Assembly: GCF_020144925.1 (NCBI RefSeq)
Contig: NZ_NSLC01000003.1
Location: forward strand, 1-64,000
Direction of reading: 5' to 3'
Length of the DNA: 64,000 nt
From: Afifella sp. IM 167
GTDB taxonomy: Bacteria > Pseudomonadota > Alphaproteobacteria > Rhizobiales > Afifellaceae
Below the pieces are notes generated by a model. It did no database searches. It was not told where the DNA came from and saw nothing but the letters and a program-made list of their open reading frames with translations. Shown here in pieces: positions 51,923 through 61,022 of this stretch. A program made the position numbers and the translations under genes. Numbering within the stretch: the first letter of the stretch is position 1; every line of letters starts with the position of its first letter.

Positions 51923-54211
51923 ATGGTCCTCAACCGCGCCGTCGACCTCAGCTCCTGCGATACCGAGCCGATCCACATGATCGGGGCGATCCAGCCGATC
52001 GGCGCGCTGGTGGCCGTAGACGCGGCGACGCTGACGATCGAATACGCCAGCCGCAATACCGAGGCCTATTTCGGCCGGGACTGCGCCGATCTGCTCGGCC
52101 GGCCGCTGTCCGACCTCCTCGGGGCGGACAATTGCGCCGAGCTCCTCGCCCAGCCGCTCGGGCCGACGATGCCGGACCTGTTGCGCCCCTGGTTCATGGA
52201 GGTGACGCAGCCTGACGGCAGCGCCGCGGGGCTGGAGTGCTATCCGCATCAGCATGAGGGTCGGATCATCCTGGAATTCGTCGCGCCGAAGAACGGGCTG
52301 GCGGCGATGTGGGAGGAGGATCTGGTGCGCCAGCGGATCATCTCCGAGCTGATCCGGCCGCAGACGATGACCGAGCTCGCCAGGACCGGGGCGCAGATCA
52401 TCCGCGAGGTGACAGGCTTCGACCGGGTGATGATCTACCGCTTCGCGGAGGACAAGCACGGCGAGGTGATCGCGGAAAGCACAGTCCGGGAGGAGAGTTT
52501 TCTCGGGCTGCACTATCCGGCCTCCGACATTCCCGACCCGGCGCGCCGGCATTTCGTCCTCAACGTCATCCGCACCATCCCGGACATCAACGCCGAGCCG
52601 GTGCCGATCCTGACGCGTTCCGGGTTGGCGGCCGACGCCTCCTCGCCGCAGCCGCTCGACCTCACCTATTCGAAGCTGCGCGCGGTGGCGCCCGTGCATG
52701 TGGAATACCTCAACAACATGGGGGTGAGCGCTAGCCTGTCGATCTCGCTGATCTCCAACGACGAGCTGTGGGGGCTGGTCGCCTGCCACCATTACGCGCC
52801 GCTGCAGCTCAGCTGGAGCCGGATGCGCTTCTGCGAGCTCCTCGGCGGGACGATCTCGGCGCTGCTGCAGAGCCTGGAGAACACGGTGCAGCTGCGCGGC
52901 AGCATCCAGGCGGAGAAGACGGCCTTCGCCATCGAGAGCGAGGCGCGGGCGGGGCGGCCGCTGCGCGAGGTGATCGAGGCCCATGGCGGAGAGCTGATGG
53001 AGCAGCTCTCGGCGGAGGGGATGATCCTGCGCCTTGCCGGCGAGACGGTGGCGATCGGCAAGGTTCCGGCCGCGCCCTGCGACTGGGCGCCGCTTTCGGA
53101 GGCGCTCGTCAACGGCGTGGCCACCTCCGACCAGCTGCACGCGCTTCTGGGCCATGACGCCGCCGGCGGCGAGCTGGCCGGGGCGGCGATGATGGAGCTG
53201 TCGGAGGACGGGTCGGACTGGCTCGTCCTGGTGCGCGAGGCCTATGAGCAGACGATCCGCTGGGCCGGCAAGCCGGAGAAGCTGGAGCGGCGCGCGCCCG
53301 ACGGCACGTCGCGGCTCTCGCCGCGCGGCTCGTTCGCGCTGTGGCTGGAGGAGCGGCGGGGGCGCAGCAAGCCCTTCACCGCCATGGACGGCGAGATCCT
53401 GCGCATCACGCGACGGGTGCTTTTCGCCATGAACAGCCTCGACCGCGAGCGCGCCGCGACAGAGGCACGGCGCAAGGCGGAAGCGGAGGAGGCGCGCCTG
53501 CGTCTCGTCCTGCTCGATTCGGCGCGCGACCGTTCGATGGGCGAACTTGCCTCGGCGCTTGCCCACGAGCTCAACCAGCCGCTCTCGGCCGTCACCAACT
53601 ACGTCAATGCCTGCCGCCAGGAGCTGCGCAATTACGGCATCACCATCCCGGAAGAGGTTGCCGGGCTGATGGACAAGGCCGTGTCCGAATCCTCGCGGGC
53701 GGCCGACCTTATGCGACGGCTGCGCAACTTCATCGGACAGGGCGAGATCGCCAGCGAGCCGATCGTCCTGCACACCGTCATCCGCCAGGGGGTGGAACTG
53801 GCGCTTGCGGCCAGCCGCGGCGCGCCGCCCGAGGTGGTCTTCGACTTCGAGCCGGGGCCGGTGCCGATCAGCGCCGATCCGGTGCAGATCGGCCAGGTGG
53901 TGCTCAACCTGGTGCGCAACAGCCTGGCGGCCATGGAGGAGACGGCCGAGCGCGTCCTGACGATCTCGACGCGGCGGATCGGCGGCATGGTGGAGGTGTC
54001 GGTGGCCGATACGGGCAGCGGCATCGCGCCGGAGGTGGAAAGGACGCTGTTCGAGCCGTTCCACAATTCCACCACCAGCGGCATGGGGATCGGGCTCTCG
54101 CTGTGCCGCTCGATCGTCGAGGCGCATGGCGGGCGCATCGGCACGCGGCCGGCCGAGAAGGGCGCCGTTCTGGTCTTCAGCCTGAAGGTGCAGGAGGACG
54201 CGGATGCATAG
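51923..54211 (+). CDS. bphP: bacteriophytochrome histidine kinase with FixL-type kinase module
   Basis: A 762-residue phytochrome: PAS (about 15-120), GAF (about 140-305), PHY (about 320-500), kinase (about 535-760). The biliverdin-binding Cys12 is in SSCDTEPIH; the usual PGxIQPHG reads IGAIQPIG here. The GAF domain has YPASDIPDPARRHF, HVEYLNNMGVSAS and LVACHHY; the PHY tongue has SPRGSF. The kinase H-box is AHELNQPLSAV (His548), as in FixL/DctB kinases rather than typical phytochrome HWE or HisKA types, with DTGSGIA and GMGIGLSLC ATP-binding motifs. It senses red/far-red light and should phosphorylate the FixJ-type regulator encoded next (8-base overlap). Confidence 0.95.
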   Translation: MVLNRAVDLSSCDTEPIHMIGAIQPIGALVAVDAATLTIEYASRNTEAYFGRDCADLLGRPLSDLLGADNCAELLAQPLGPTMPDLLRPWFMEVTQPDGSAAGLECYPHQHEGRIILEFVAPKNGLAAMWEEDLVRQRIISELIRPQTMTELARTGAQIIREVTGFDRVMIYRFAEDKHGEVIAESTVREESFLGLHYPASDIPDPARRHFVLNVIRTIPDINAEPVPILTRSGLAADASSPQPLDLTYSKLRAVAPVHVEYLNNMGVSASLSISLISNDELWGLVACHHYAPLQLSWSRMRFCELLGGTISALLQSLENTVQLRGSIQAEKTAFAIESEARAGRPLREVIEAHGGELMEQLSAEGMILRLAGETVAIGKVPAAPCDWAPLSEALVNGVATSDQLHALLGHDAAGGELAGAAMMELSEDGSDWLVLVREAYEQTIRWAGKPEKLERRAPDGTSRLSPRGSFALWLEERRGRSKPFTAMDGEILRITRRVLFAMNSLDRERAATEARRKAEAEEARLRLVLLDSARDRSMGELASALAHELNQPLSAVTNYVNACRQELRNYGITIPEEVAGLMDKAVSESSRAADLMRRLRNFIGQGEIASEPIVLHTVIRQGVELALAASRGAPPEVVFDFEPGPVPISADPVQIGQVVLNLVRNSLAAMEETAERVLTISTRRIGGMVEVSVADTGSGIAPEVERTLFEPFHNSTTSGMGIGLSLCRSIVEAHGGRIGTRPAEKGAVLVFSLKVQEDADA

Positions 54212-54809
54212 CGCCGCGACCGGCAAGCTGGTCTTCATCGTCGACGACGATGCCTCGGTGCGCGATTCGCTCGCCGCGCTCCTGAGGGCCCACGGCTTTC
54301 GAACCGCCGCCTATTCCTCGGCGGAGGAGTTCCTGCAGCGCGCCAATTTCGCGCGCGCGCTCTGCGCCTTCATCGATCTGCGCATGGAGGGGATGGGCGG
54401 CATGGAGCTGCACGAGACGATGATCAAGCGCGGCATCGACATCGCGGTGATCATCCTGACCGGCCATGGCGACATTCCGCTGGCCGTCGAGGCGATGCGG
54501 GCTGGCGCCATCGACTTCATCGAAAAGCCCGGCTCGGAAAGCCAGATCCTCGGCGCCATCGATACTGCGGCAAATCTTCTCGCCCAGCGACCGCAGCCGG
54601 CGGTGCCGCCGCAGGTGGTCGCCGAAAGGCTGAGCCGCCTGACCCTGCGCGAGCGGGAGGTGCTCGACCATCTGGTCCTCGGCATGACCAACAAGAGCAT
54701 CGCGGGAAAGCTCGGAATCAGCCAGCGAACGGTGGAGATTCATCGGGCGCGCATCCGCGAGAAGCTGGAGGCGCGGGGCCTTGCCGACCTTATCCGCATG
54801 ATGCGCTGA
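54204..54809 (+). CDS. FixJ-type response regulator
   Basis: A 201-residue two-domain regulator: receiver domain (VFIVDDDASVRDSL acidic pocket, phospho-acceptor Asp in AFIDLRMEGMGG, TGHGDIPLAVEAM, EKP lysine) and LuxR-type HTH (LTLREREVLDHLVLGMTNKS, GISQRTVEIHRARIREKL). Its ATG overlaps the bphP stop, so it is the cognate partner of the phytochrome kinase. Its DNA targets are unknown; nearby candidates are the ppsR and bphO promoters. Confidence 0.93.
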   Translation: MHSAATGKLVFIVDDDASVRDSLAALLRAHGFRTAAYSSAEEFLQRANFARALCAFIDLRMEGMGGMELHETMIKRGIDIAVIILTGHGDIPLAVEAMRAGAIDFIEKPGSESQILGAIDTAANLLAQRPQPAVPPQVVAERLSRLTLREREVLDHLVLGMTNKSIAGKLGISQRTVEIHRARIREKLEARGLADLIRMMR

Positions 54810-54986
54810 AGGGCGGAGCCGTCGTCTCCGCGTGGCTGTCATGCGGTAACGACGTAGCGGAATTACCGAAATAGAAGCGGTCGATCCACAGGCCTAAACT
54901 CCGTCCCCATAATGAGCTGCCGGCATGCGAAGCGTCGTTATTGACCGGTATGCATGGGGTGCGGGCAGGGCAGCCCGCCTTGGGTG

Positions 54987-55184
54987 ATGGAAGAACAATT
55001 CGAGGGTTCGCGTGAGCGGTCGAAGCAACGCCACTGCCTAGTGGTCGCGCTCTCGGACGAGCAATACGCAGCAGCCGAAGCCTGGCGCTCGGCGAACGGG
55101 ATCGAAGATCCTTCGGAGGCCCTCGGCGAACTCGTTCGCCTCGGCCTCCTCAGCGAGATCGCAAGGATCTACCGTCACGTCTGA
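54987..55184 (+). CDS. small protein, possible ribbon-helix-helix-like
   Basis: A 65-residue hydrophilic protein: CLVVALSDEQYAAAEAWRSA, SEALGELVRLGLLSEIARI. The strand-helix-helix pattern resembles RHH/CopG-like small DNA-binding proteins but is not diagnostic. An ATG 33 bases upstream would add MGCGQGSPPWV; neither start has a clear ribosome-binding site. The stop codon begins a three-copy tandem repeat. Confidence 0.5.
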   Translation: MEEQFEGSRERSKQRHCLVVALSDEQYAAAEAWRSANGIEDPSEALGELVRLGLLSEIARIYRHV

Positions 55185-55223
55185 ACGCCTTCTGGTGAAC
55201 GCCTTCTGGTGAACGCCTTCCGG
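55182..55223. repeat. three 14-base tandem repeats starting at a stop codon
   Basis: TGAACGCCTTCTGG at 55182-55195, again at 55196-55209, and TGAACGCCTTCCGG at 55210-55223. The first TGA is the stop codon of the upstream small gene. Confidence 0.85.
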
Positions 55224-55699
55224 CCTCGCCGGCGCTCGCTGGGCGATGATCGGCGTCGATTCCCGTATCCAATGCCATGAGCCGCGATGCCATGGGTCGG
55301 GCTGCTAGGCTCGCTTCAGACCCCGCATTGCCTGTTTCATGCGGCGTGGCAGCCTTGCCTTTTTGAGCCGACCGTGGCCTGCCACAGCCTGCAATGCTCG
55401 ATACCGGCCGTGTCAGTCCAACGAACTGACGGCGGCGCCGCGGCAATCCCCAGATCGTAGCCGCCACCGACTCCGCGCTCCTCGCGGGGCCCCGGCCTGA
55501 TGTCCCGGAAAGAGACGGTTGAATGCGCGATCGGCACGCCGACCGCAATTTCCCGGCGAGGCGCCGGCGGTGCTCCGATCCGACTGCGCGGCGAGGTGGA
55601 GGGGCAGGCCGACCGTGAAACTGCAACACCACGAAATTTGATTGACAGAATATTCGAAGTAGAAAAATAATCGACAAAATTTTCGAACGGAACGAGTCG
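55224..55699. other. gene-free stretch before the first ADC-family gene
   Basis: About 475 bases with no supported gene. It is GC-rich until about 55620 and then changes to an AT-rich promoter segment. A minus-strand open frame across it has no family features and was rejected. Confidence 0.55.
55633..55680 (+). promoter_or_regulatory. promoter/operator of the first ADC-family gene
   Basis: GAAATTTG followed by ATTGACAGAATATTC from 55633; TTGACA at 55642-55647 is a consensus -35, and the AT-rich AAATAA at 55665-55670 lies at 17-base spacing as a -10. The same block (one base different before ATTGACAGAAT) precedes the second ADC-family gene at 57303. A second ATTTTCGAA element lies at 55679. 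Confidence 0.65.
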
Positions 55700-56464
55700 A
55701 TGGCCACGGACGATTTTTTCACCAGCTCGAAGGCGGCGCCGTTTTGCGGCCCGGACAGGAGCCCGCTCTACAAGCCCCTCCCGCGTCTTTACCGCGACCT
55801 GCGCAAGCTCAGCGTCTTTGCGCGCGGCGACATGGAGGGCATTCGCAAGGCATTGCCGGCGGAATTCGAGCCTGCCTCCGACATCGTCGAATTCTTCGTC
55901 ATGCATTGCCCGATCGTCCACGACGATGCCGACCCGATCATGGGGCCGCGCGCCTACAGCGAGGGGGGCGTGGTGCTCGGCGCGCGCTACAACGGGATGC
56001 TCGGCGGGCATGTCGCCTACGAATTCGTGACAACGGACGATGCCATGTGCGGCGGCCGCGAGATCCTGGGATATCCGAAGAAATTCGCCGAGGTCGATCT
56101 GGCCGAGGACGGCAAGACGATCGAAGGGACGGTGCGCCGCCTTGGGCGGGACCTCATCGTCGCCTCGTTCGAAGAGACGGAGGCGCCGGTGGAAAAGCCG
56201 GTGCTGCAGCCGCGCCTGCAGGTGAAGCGCATCCCCCGCGCCGACGGAAAGGGCTACGACGTCAACCAGGTCATCACCATCCAGGTCGGCAGCGCCAACA
56301 TCCTGGAACGGCGGGTCGGCAAGGCGACGCTCTCGGTGGGCGGTCATCCGCATATGGATCCGCTGTTCGAGCTGGGCGTCAGGGAAATCGTCGGAGCCGA
56401 GTTCATCGTCGGCGAGTTCGACCTCGGCTATGGCGAAGTTCTGCAAGATCTCCCGAGGGGCTGA
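55700..56464 (+). CDS. acetoacetate decarboxylase family protein (intact Lys pair)
   Basis: A 254-residue ADC-fold protein: VEFFVMHCPIVHDD, LGGHVAYEFVTTDDAMCGGREILGYPKKFAEV and a C-terminal EFIVGEFDLGYGEV. In the motif GREILGYPKKF the Lys pair K127-K128 matches the Schiff-base lysine and its neighbour in acetoacetate decarboxylase, so a decarboxylase or related imine-forming lyase is expected. The true substrate is uncertain, as many family members act on other oxo acids. It is preceded by the promoter element shared with the second ADC gene and is convergent with the XRE-cupin gene. Confidence 0.87.
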   Translation: MATDDFFTSSKAAPFCGPDRSPLYKPLPRLYRDLRKLSVFARGDMEGIRKALPAEFEPASDIVEFFVMHCPIVHDDADPIMGPRAYSEGGVVLGARYNGMLGGHVAYEFVTTDDAMCGGREILGYPKKFAEVDLAEDGKTIEGTVRRLGRDLIVASFEETEAPVEKPVLQPRLQVKRIPRADGKGYDVNQVITIQVGSANILERRVGKATLSVGGHPHMDPLFELGVREIVGAEFIVGEFDLGYGEVLQDLPRG

Positions 56465-56561
56465 GGAAGCCGGGCTCCGCCAACCTCCCGAAAAGGTGGG
56501 GGTGGGAATCGGGCGTCTCGATGGCTGGATGGACTGAAGCGCGTCGTGGGAGCCGGGAGCT

Positions 56562-57170
56562 CTAGTCGCGCTTCACCCGGCTGGTGATCCAGAACAGGAC
56601 TGCCGGCTCGGGCCCGGGGTTGCGGCAGTAGTGCACGGTATCCGTCAGGTAACTGTAACTGTCGCCCGCCTGCAGGAGGAACTTCCTGTCGTCGATGTAG
56701 AGCTCAAGCTCCCCGCTGAGCAGATAGCCGTCTTCGCGCTTCCTGTGGGCGGAGCGACGCCTCGGGGTGGCCGCGCTCGGCTGAAAGACCGAGCGCATGA
56801 CTTCGATCTCCCGGCCGAGAACGGGGGAGAGGACTTCCGTCAGGATGCCGCCCTGCTCGTGCACGCGGTGCGACCCGCTGCGCTCGATCAGGCCGCTCTC
56901 TTCGGCGGGACCAGGATTGCGTTCGCTGAGGAGCCACGCCACGGGCACTTCCAGCGCCTGGCTGATGGCGTACAAATCCCGTAGCGAGGGCTCGGCGAGC
57001 CCGCGCTCCAGCTTGCTGATATGGGCGACCGAGCGATCGACGCGCTCCGCCAGGGCTTCGATGGTCAGGTTCTTCGAGCGCCTAACCTGCCGGATCTCGC
57101 CGCCGATGGAGGCGATCGTGCGAACAGGGAAAGCCCTTTCGCTGGCGTTTCCTGTGGCGTGGCCGGTCAA
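56562..57170 (-). CDS. XRE-cupin transcriptional regulator
   Basis: About 202 residues: N-terminal HTH_3 domain (IGGEIRQVRRSKNLTIEALAER, RSVAHISKLERGLAEPSLRDL) and C-terminal cupin (REDGYLLSGELELYIDDRKF, LQAGDSYSYLTDTVHYCRNP). This MerR-unrelated XRE-cupin type binds a small ligand and represses adjacent catabolic genes. TTG at 57170 has GGAG 6 bases upstream; another TTG at 57194 has none. It is divergent from the second ADC gene and is the natural candidate to bind the shared promoter element. Confidence 0.87.
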   Translation of the reverse strand: MTGHATGNASERAFPVRTIASIGGEIRQVRRSKNLTIEALAERVDRSVAHISKLERGLAEPSLRDLYAISQALEVPVAWLLSERNPGPAEESGLIERSGSHRVHEQGGILTEVLSPVLGREIEVMRSVFQPSAATPRRRSAHRKREDGYLLSGELELYIDDRKFLLQAGDSYSYLTDTVHYCRNPGPEPAVLFWITSRVKRD

Positions 57171-57302
57171 TGGCTTCTCCGCGGCACGATCCAAACCGAG
57201 CGAACGATCCTCGAATCGGGGTTTCCGTCGACATTATCCATACCACGCCCCCTTTCACGCTTCGACATGCGGCGCGATTTCCGAGTCCGACTATAATGCT
57301 CA

Positions 57303-57341
57303 GAAATTTCATTGACAGAATTTTTCTTGGAGACATTATAT
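57303..57341 (+). promoter_or_regulatory. promoter/operator of the second ADC-family gene
   Basis: GAAATTTC followed by ATTGACAGAATTTTTC from 57303. TTGACA at 57312-57317 and ATTATA at 57335-57340 (17-base spacer) make a near-consensus promoter. The block is shared with the promoter of the first ADC-family gene. A further ATTTCGAGAATTTTCC follows at 57339, resembling a short palindrome. Confidence 0.7.
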
Positions 57342-57416
57342 TTCGAGAATTTTCCAAAAGCGTGTCTGCCTGCCCGCCGGAACGCTGACCTTTCGTCGCG
57401 CCCTCGGAGAGCTTCG

Positions 57417-58196
57417 ATGCCACAAGGATTTGACGTCTCCCGCCTCTATCGCCGTCTTCCCTACGGGACGACCGTGCCCGCCCGCTGTCCCGGCCTGAAG
57501 ACGATCGCGTTCGACTGCCGCGTGAAGGGCGACTGGCTGGAGAGGAATATCGCGGACACGCCCTTCGACCTCGTGGACAACCGCGTCCTGATCGCCGCCG
57601 CCGACTTCAGCAATCACACGGCGTTTCCCTTCCATGACGTGATGGTGCTGGCGCCGGTCGAATACACATCAGATCGCGGTGAGGCGATCCGCGGCGGCCA
57701 TCCGATCGTCGAATTCGAGACGAACAACCGCTCCGTTCTCGGAGGTCGCGAGAAATGGGGATACCCGAAGCTTCATTCAGGCATCGCCTTCGACAACGGC
57801 GAGGACGGCGCCGTCCTCGTCACCGTGACGATGGGAACGCGCAAGGTGATGGAGCTCTCCTGGCGGCCCGATGTCGAGGCTCCGTCCGGGAGCGAGGCGG
57901 CGGGGGTGCTGCAGCTCTGGCCGCATCTTCTCCTGCGCATGCTGCCCGATCCGTCGCGGCCGGGCATGGACCTCGTCGAGGTCCTGCGGCGCGATACCTC
58001 CGAGGACCTGACGGTCCTTGAAGAGAGGACCGGCAGCGGGAGGCTCGCCTTCGGGCCATGGCCCGAGCACGAGATCGACTATTGCGGCCTGGCGGAGCTG
58101 GAAATCGAGGAGGTCATCTCAGCCCGGATGACCGTTTGCGACTGGGTGTCCAGCGAGAAGAACGGCTGGGCCCGGCTGGTGGAGAGGCTGTCGTAA
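57417..58196 (+). CDS. acetoacetate decarboxylase-like protein (variant active site)
   Basis: A 259-residue ADC-fold protein: DTPFDLVDNRVLIAAADFSNHTAFPFHDVMVLAPVEY, then GGREKWGYPKLHSGIAF. The active-site motif keeps one lysine (K118) but the following residue is Leu instead of Lys, unlike the first copy. It may be a divergent decarboxylase or a cyclase/dehydratase of the same fold. The two ADC proteins share little identity apart from these motifs, so this is not a recent duplication. ATG after GGAGAGCTTCG; an earlier in-frame TTG lies inside the promoter and is rejected. Confidence 0.83.
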   Translation: MPQGFDVSRLYRRLPYGTTVPARCPGLKTIAFDCRVKGDWLERNIADTPFDLVDNRVLIAAADFSNHTAFPFHDVMVLAPVEYTSDRGEAIRGGHPIVEFETNNRSVLGGREKWGYPKLHSGIAFDNGEDGAVLVTVTMGTRKVMELSWRPDVEAPSGSEAAGVLQLWPHLLLRMLPDPSRPGMDLVEVLRRDTSEDLTVLEERTGSGRLAFGPWPEHEIDYCGLAELEIEEVISARMTVCDWVSSEKNGWARLVERLS

Positions 58197-58225
58197 GCAA
58201 TGAAAAATCAAGAGGAGAACAGGTG

Positions 58226-59092
58226 ATGAAAATTCGGTCCCCGATGAGCCGCCGGCCGCGAGCGAACGCCGCGGCGCTGCTCGCGACCCTTGTGGCGGCA
58301 TGCGTTTCCGGCGCGGGCGCCGCCTATGCGCAGAGCGCGCCCGAGGGCGCCGATCCGGCGCTTTATGCCAAGATTCCCGATGCCTATCGGGACGGTCTGA
58401 CGGCCGTCTACGACCCGCAATATCCGCCAAGCTACTATATCGACGAGGGCGGCGAGATGGCGGGCTACGTCCTCGATTTCCAGAAGGCGGTGGCCACCAA
58501 GCTCGGCATTCCGATCAAGGCGGAGCAGGCGAAGTTTTCCGGCATCGTCGCGGGCATTCTCGGCGAGCGCTACGATACCTCCGCCTTCCACAACACGCCC
58601 GAGCGCCAGGAGAAGATGGACTTCGCCAACATCACGCGCACCGGCACCTCGGTGATGGTGAAGGCCGGCAACACGGCGGATATCGACCTCTACAAGCTGT
58701 GCGGCCACAAGGTCGGCACGACGCAGGGCGGCGAGCAGTTCCTGGAGCTCCTGCCCAAGCTGCAGGCCAGATGCGAGAGCGAGGGCAAGGAGAAGATCGA
58801 GGTGATGGTCTTTTCCGGCCCGAACGAGGGCAGCCTCGCCGTCAAGACCGGCCGCATCGATGGCTGGCTGGGCGACGCGCCCTATACCGGCTACATCGTG
58901 AAGCAGAGCAAGGGGACTTTCGAGAAGACCCCGACCTCGGACGTCTCCGGCTTTTCGGGCTTTGCCTTCCGCAAAGGCGACCCGATGGCCGAGCTTTTCA
59001 AGGCGGCGCTCGCGGACATGATGGACGACGGGACCTATCAGGCGATCATGGAAGACTGGAAGATCTCCGAACTGGCGATCGAAAAGCCCTGA
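58226..59092 (+). CDS. ABC transporter substrate-binding protein (polar amino acid type)
   Basis: A 288-residue periplasmic binding protein with a Sec signal (AALLATLVAACVSGAGAAYAQ). The mature sequence has PPSYYIDEGGEMAGYVLDFQKAVATKLGI, the AKFSGIVAGILGERYDTSA ligand loop and GTTQGGEQFLELLP, features of family-3 solute-binding proteins for amino acids and related amines. GTG 58223 or ATG 58226 follow AGAGGAGAACAG. It begins 30 bases after the ADC gene, so transport and the ADC-family reaction are probably linked. Confidence 0.9.
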   Translation: MKIRSPMSRRPRANAAALLATLVAACVSGAGAAYAQSAPEGADPALYAKIPDAYRDGLTAVYDPQYPPSYYIDEGGEMAGYVLDFQKAVATKLGIPIKAEQAKFSGIVAGILGERYDTSAFHNTPERQEKMDFANITRTGTSVMVKAGNTADIDLYKLCGHKVGTTQGGEQFLELLPKLQARCESEGKEKIEVMVFSGPNEGSLAVKTGRIDGWLGDAPYTGYIVKQSKGTFEKTPTSDVSGFSGFAFRKGDPMAELFKAALADMMDDGTYQAIMEDWKISELAIEKP

Positions 59093-59121
59093 GCGACGGA
59101 CCGCAGGAGTAACCGACAGAC

Positions 59122-60021
59122 ATGAAGTCGACCGCCGCTGCGCCTTCCCGGACGGGCCCCGGCACGCCCGGGGAGGCGGACAGAAGTGCGCTGACAATCG
59201 TCCGGCGGCCGCAATACGGCCGCTGGGCGGCCAACGCCGTTCTGGCCCTTTTGGCGATCGGCATCATCGCGTCGGCAGTGCTCAATCCCAACTTCCAGTG
59301 GGACATCGTTCTCAAGTACCTGACGAACAGGACGATCCTTTCGGGTTTGTGGGTGACGATCGAACTGACGGTGATCGCGATGAGCCTCGCGATCGCCCTC
59401 GGCGTGCTGCTGGCCCTGTTGACGCTTTCGGGCGATGCGTGGCTGAAGACCTTCGCGGCCGCCTATATCTGGCTGTTCCGCGGCACGCCGCTGCTGGTGC
59501 AGCTGATCTTCTGGTTCAATATCTCGGCCCTTTATCCGGAGATCAGTATCGGCATTCCGGGCGGTCCGACCCTGTTTTCCTTTTCCGGCAATTCCATCAC
59601 GCCCTTCATGGCGGCAGCCATCGGCCTCACTCTGCATGAGGCCGCCTACATGTCGGAGATCGTGCGCGGCGGCGTCCTTTCCGTCGGCCACGGGCAGGGC
59701 GAGGCGGGGCTGGCGATCGGCATGACGCGGCTCAAGGCGTTCCGCCGGATCACGCTGCCGCAGGCCCTGCGCGCCATCGTGCCGGCGACAGGCAACCAGG
59801 TCATCCTGATGCTGAAGACGACCTCGCTGGTGAGCGTCATCGCCTTGCCGGAGCTGCTCTATTCGGCGCAGATCATCTACGCGCGCACATTCGAGATCAT
59901 CCCGCTCCTGGTGGTGGCGAGCCTCTGGTACCTGTTCATGTGCACGCTGCTTTCCATCGGGCAGCATTTCCTCGAACGCCGCTTCGGAAGGGGCTTTCAG
60001 CAGCCCGGCGGAACGATCTAG
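59122..60021 (+). CDS. ABC transporter permease (His/Glu/Gln/Arg type)
   Basis: A 299-residue permease: a 30-residue polar N-terminus, first helix [15 protein letters not shown], then the 3-TM amino-acid permease core ([92 protein letters not shown]). The EAA motif for ATPase docking is intact. Only one permease is present, so it probably forms a homodimer. Confidence 0.92.
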   Translation: MKSTAAAPSRTGPGTPGEADRSALTIVRRPQYGRWAANAVLALLAIGIIASAVLNPNFQWDIVLKYLTNRTILSGLWVTIELTVIAMSLAIALGVLLALLTLSGDAWLKTFAAAYIWLFRGTPLLVQLIFWFNISALYPEISIGIPGGPTLFSFSGNSITPFMAAAIGLTLHEAAYMSEIVRGGVLSVGHGQGEAGLAIGMTRLKAFRRITLPQALRAIVPATGNQVILMLKTTSLVSVIALPELLYSAQIIYARTFEIIPLLVVASLWYLFMCTLLSIGQHFLERRFGRGFQQPGGTI

Positions 60022-60043
60022 CGAGCACGGAAGCCAGTCCCAG

Positions 60044-60829
<786 letters not shown>

Positions 60830-60982
60830 GCCGCCTCGAAAGAGGATCCTTCCGGGCCCCGGCCGACAGGGACGGACGCGCCGGCGTCGCCCCGCAGCGT
60901 CCTTTCCTCCACGTTTTCCCCCGCAAATGGCCGGCTTTTGGGCGCCCGGCAGGCCGGTCGTGGGACCTGGTCGAGGGCCCGC

Positions 60983-61019
60983 TTGACATGGTTCTAATTA
61001 ATTGCTTTCGTAAAACAAT
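60983..61019 (+). promoter_or_regulatory. promoter and palindromic operator of the ROK regulator gene
   Basis: TTGACA at 60983-60988 is a consensus -35. ATTGCTTTCGTAAAACAAT at 61001-61019 is a near-perfect 19-base palindrome (ATTG-TTT-AAA-CAAT arms with a three-base centre), ending three bases before the ATG. No Shine-Dalgarno sequence is present in that gap. Confidence 0.65.
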
Positions 61020-61022
61020 CAA

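Noticed and set aside
55150-55722. Minus-strand open frame in the gap before the first ADC gene
   Set aside because: No start signal, Arg/Ser-rich composition and no family; it would also run through the clear promoter.
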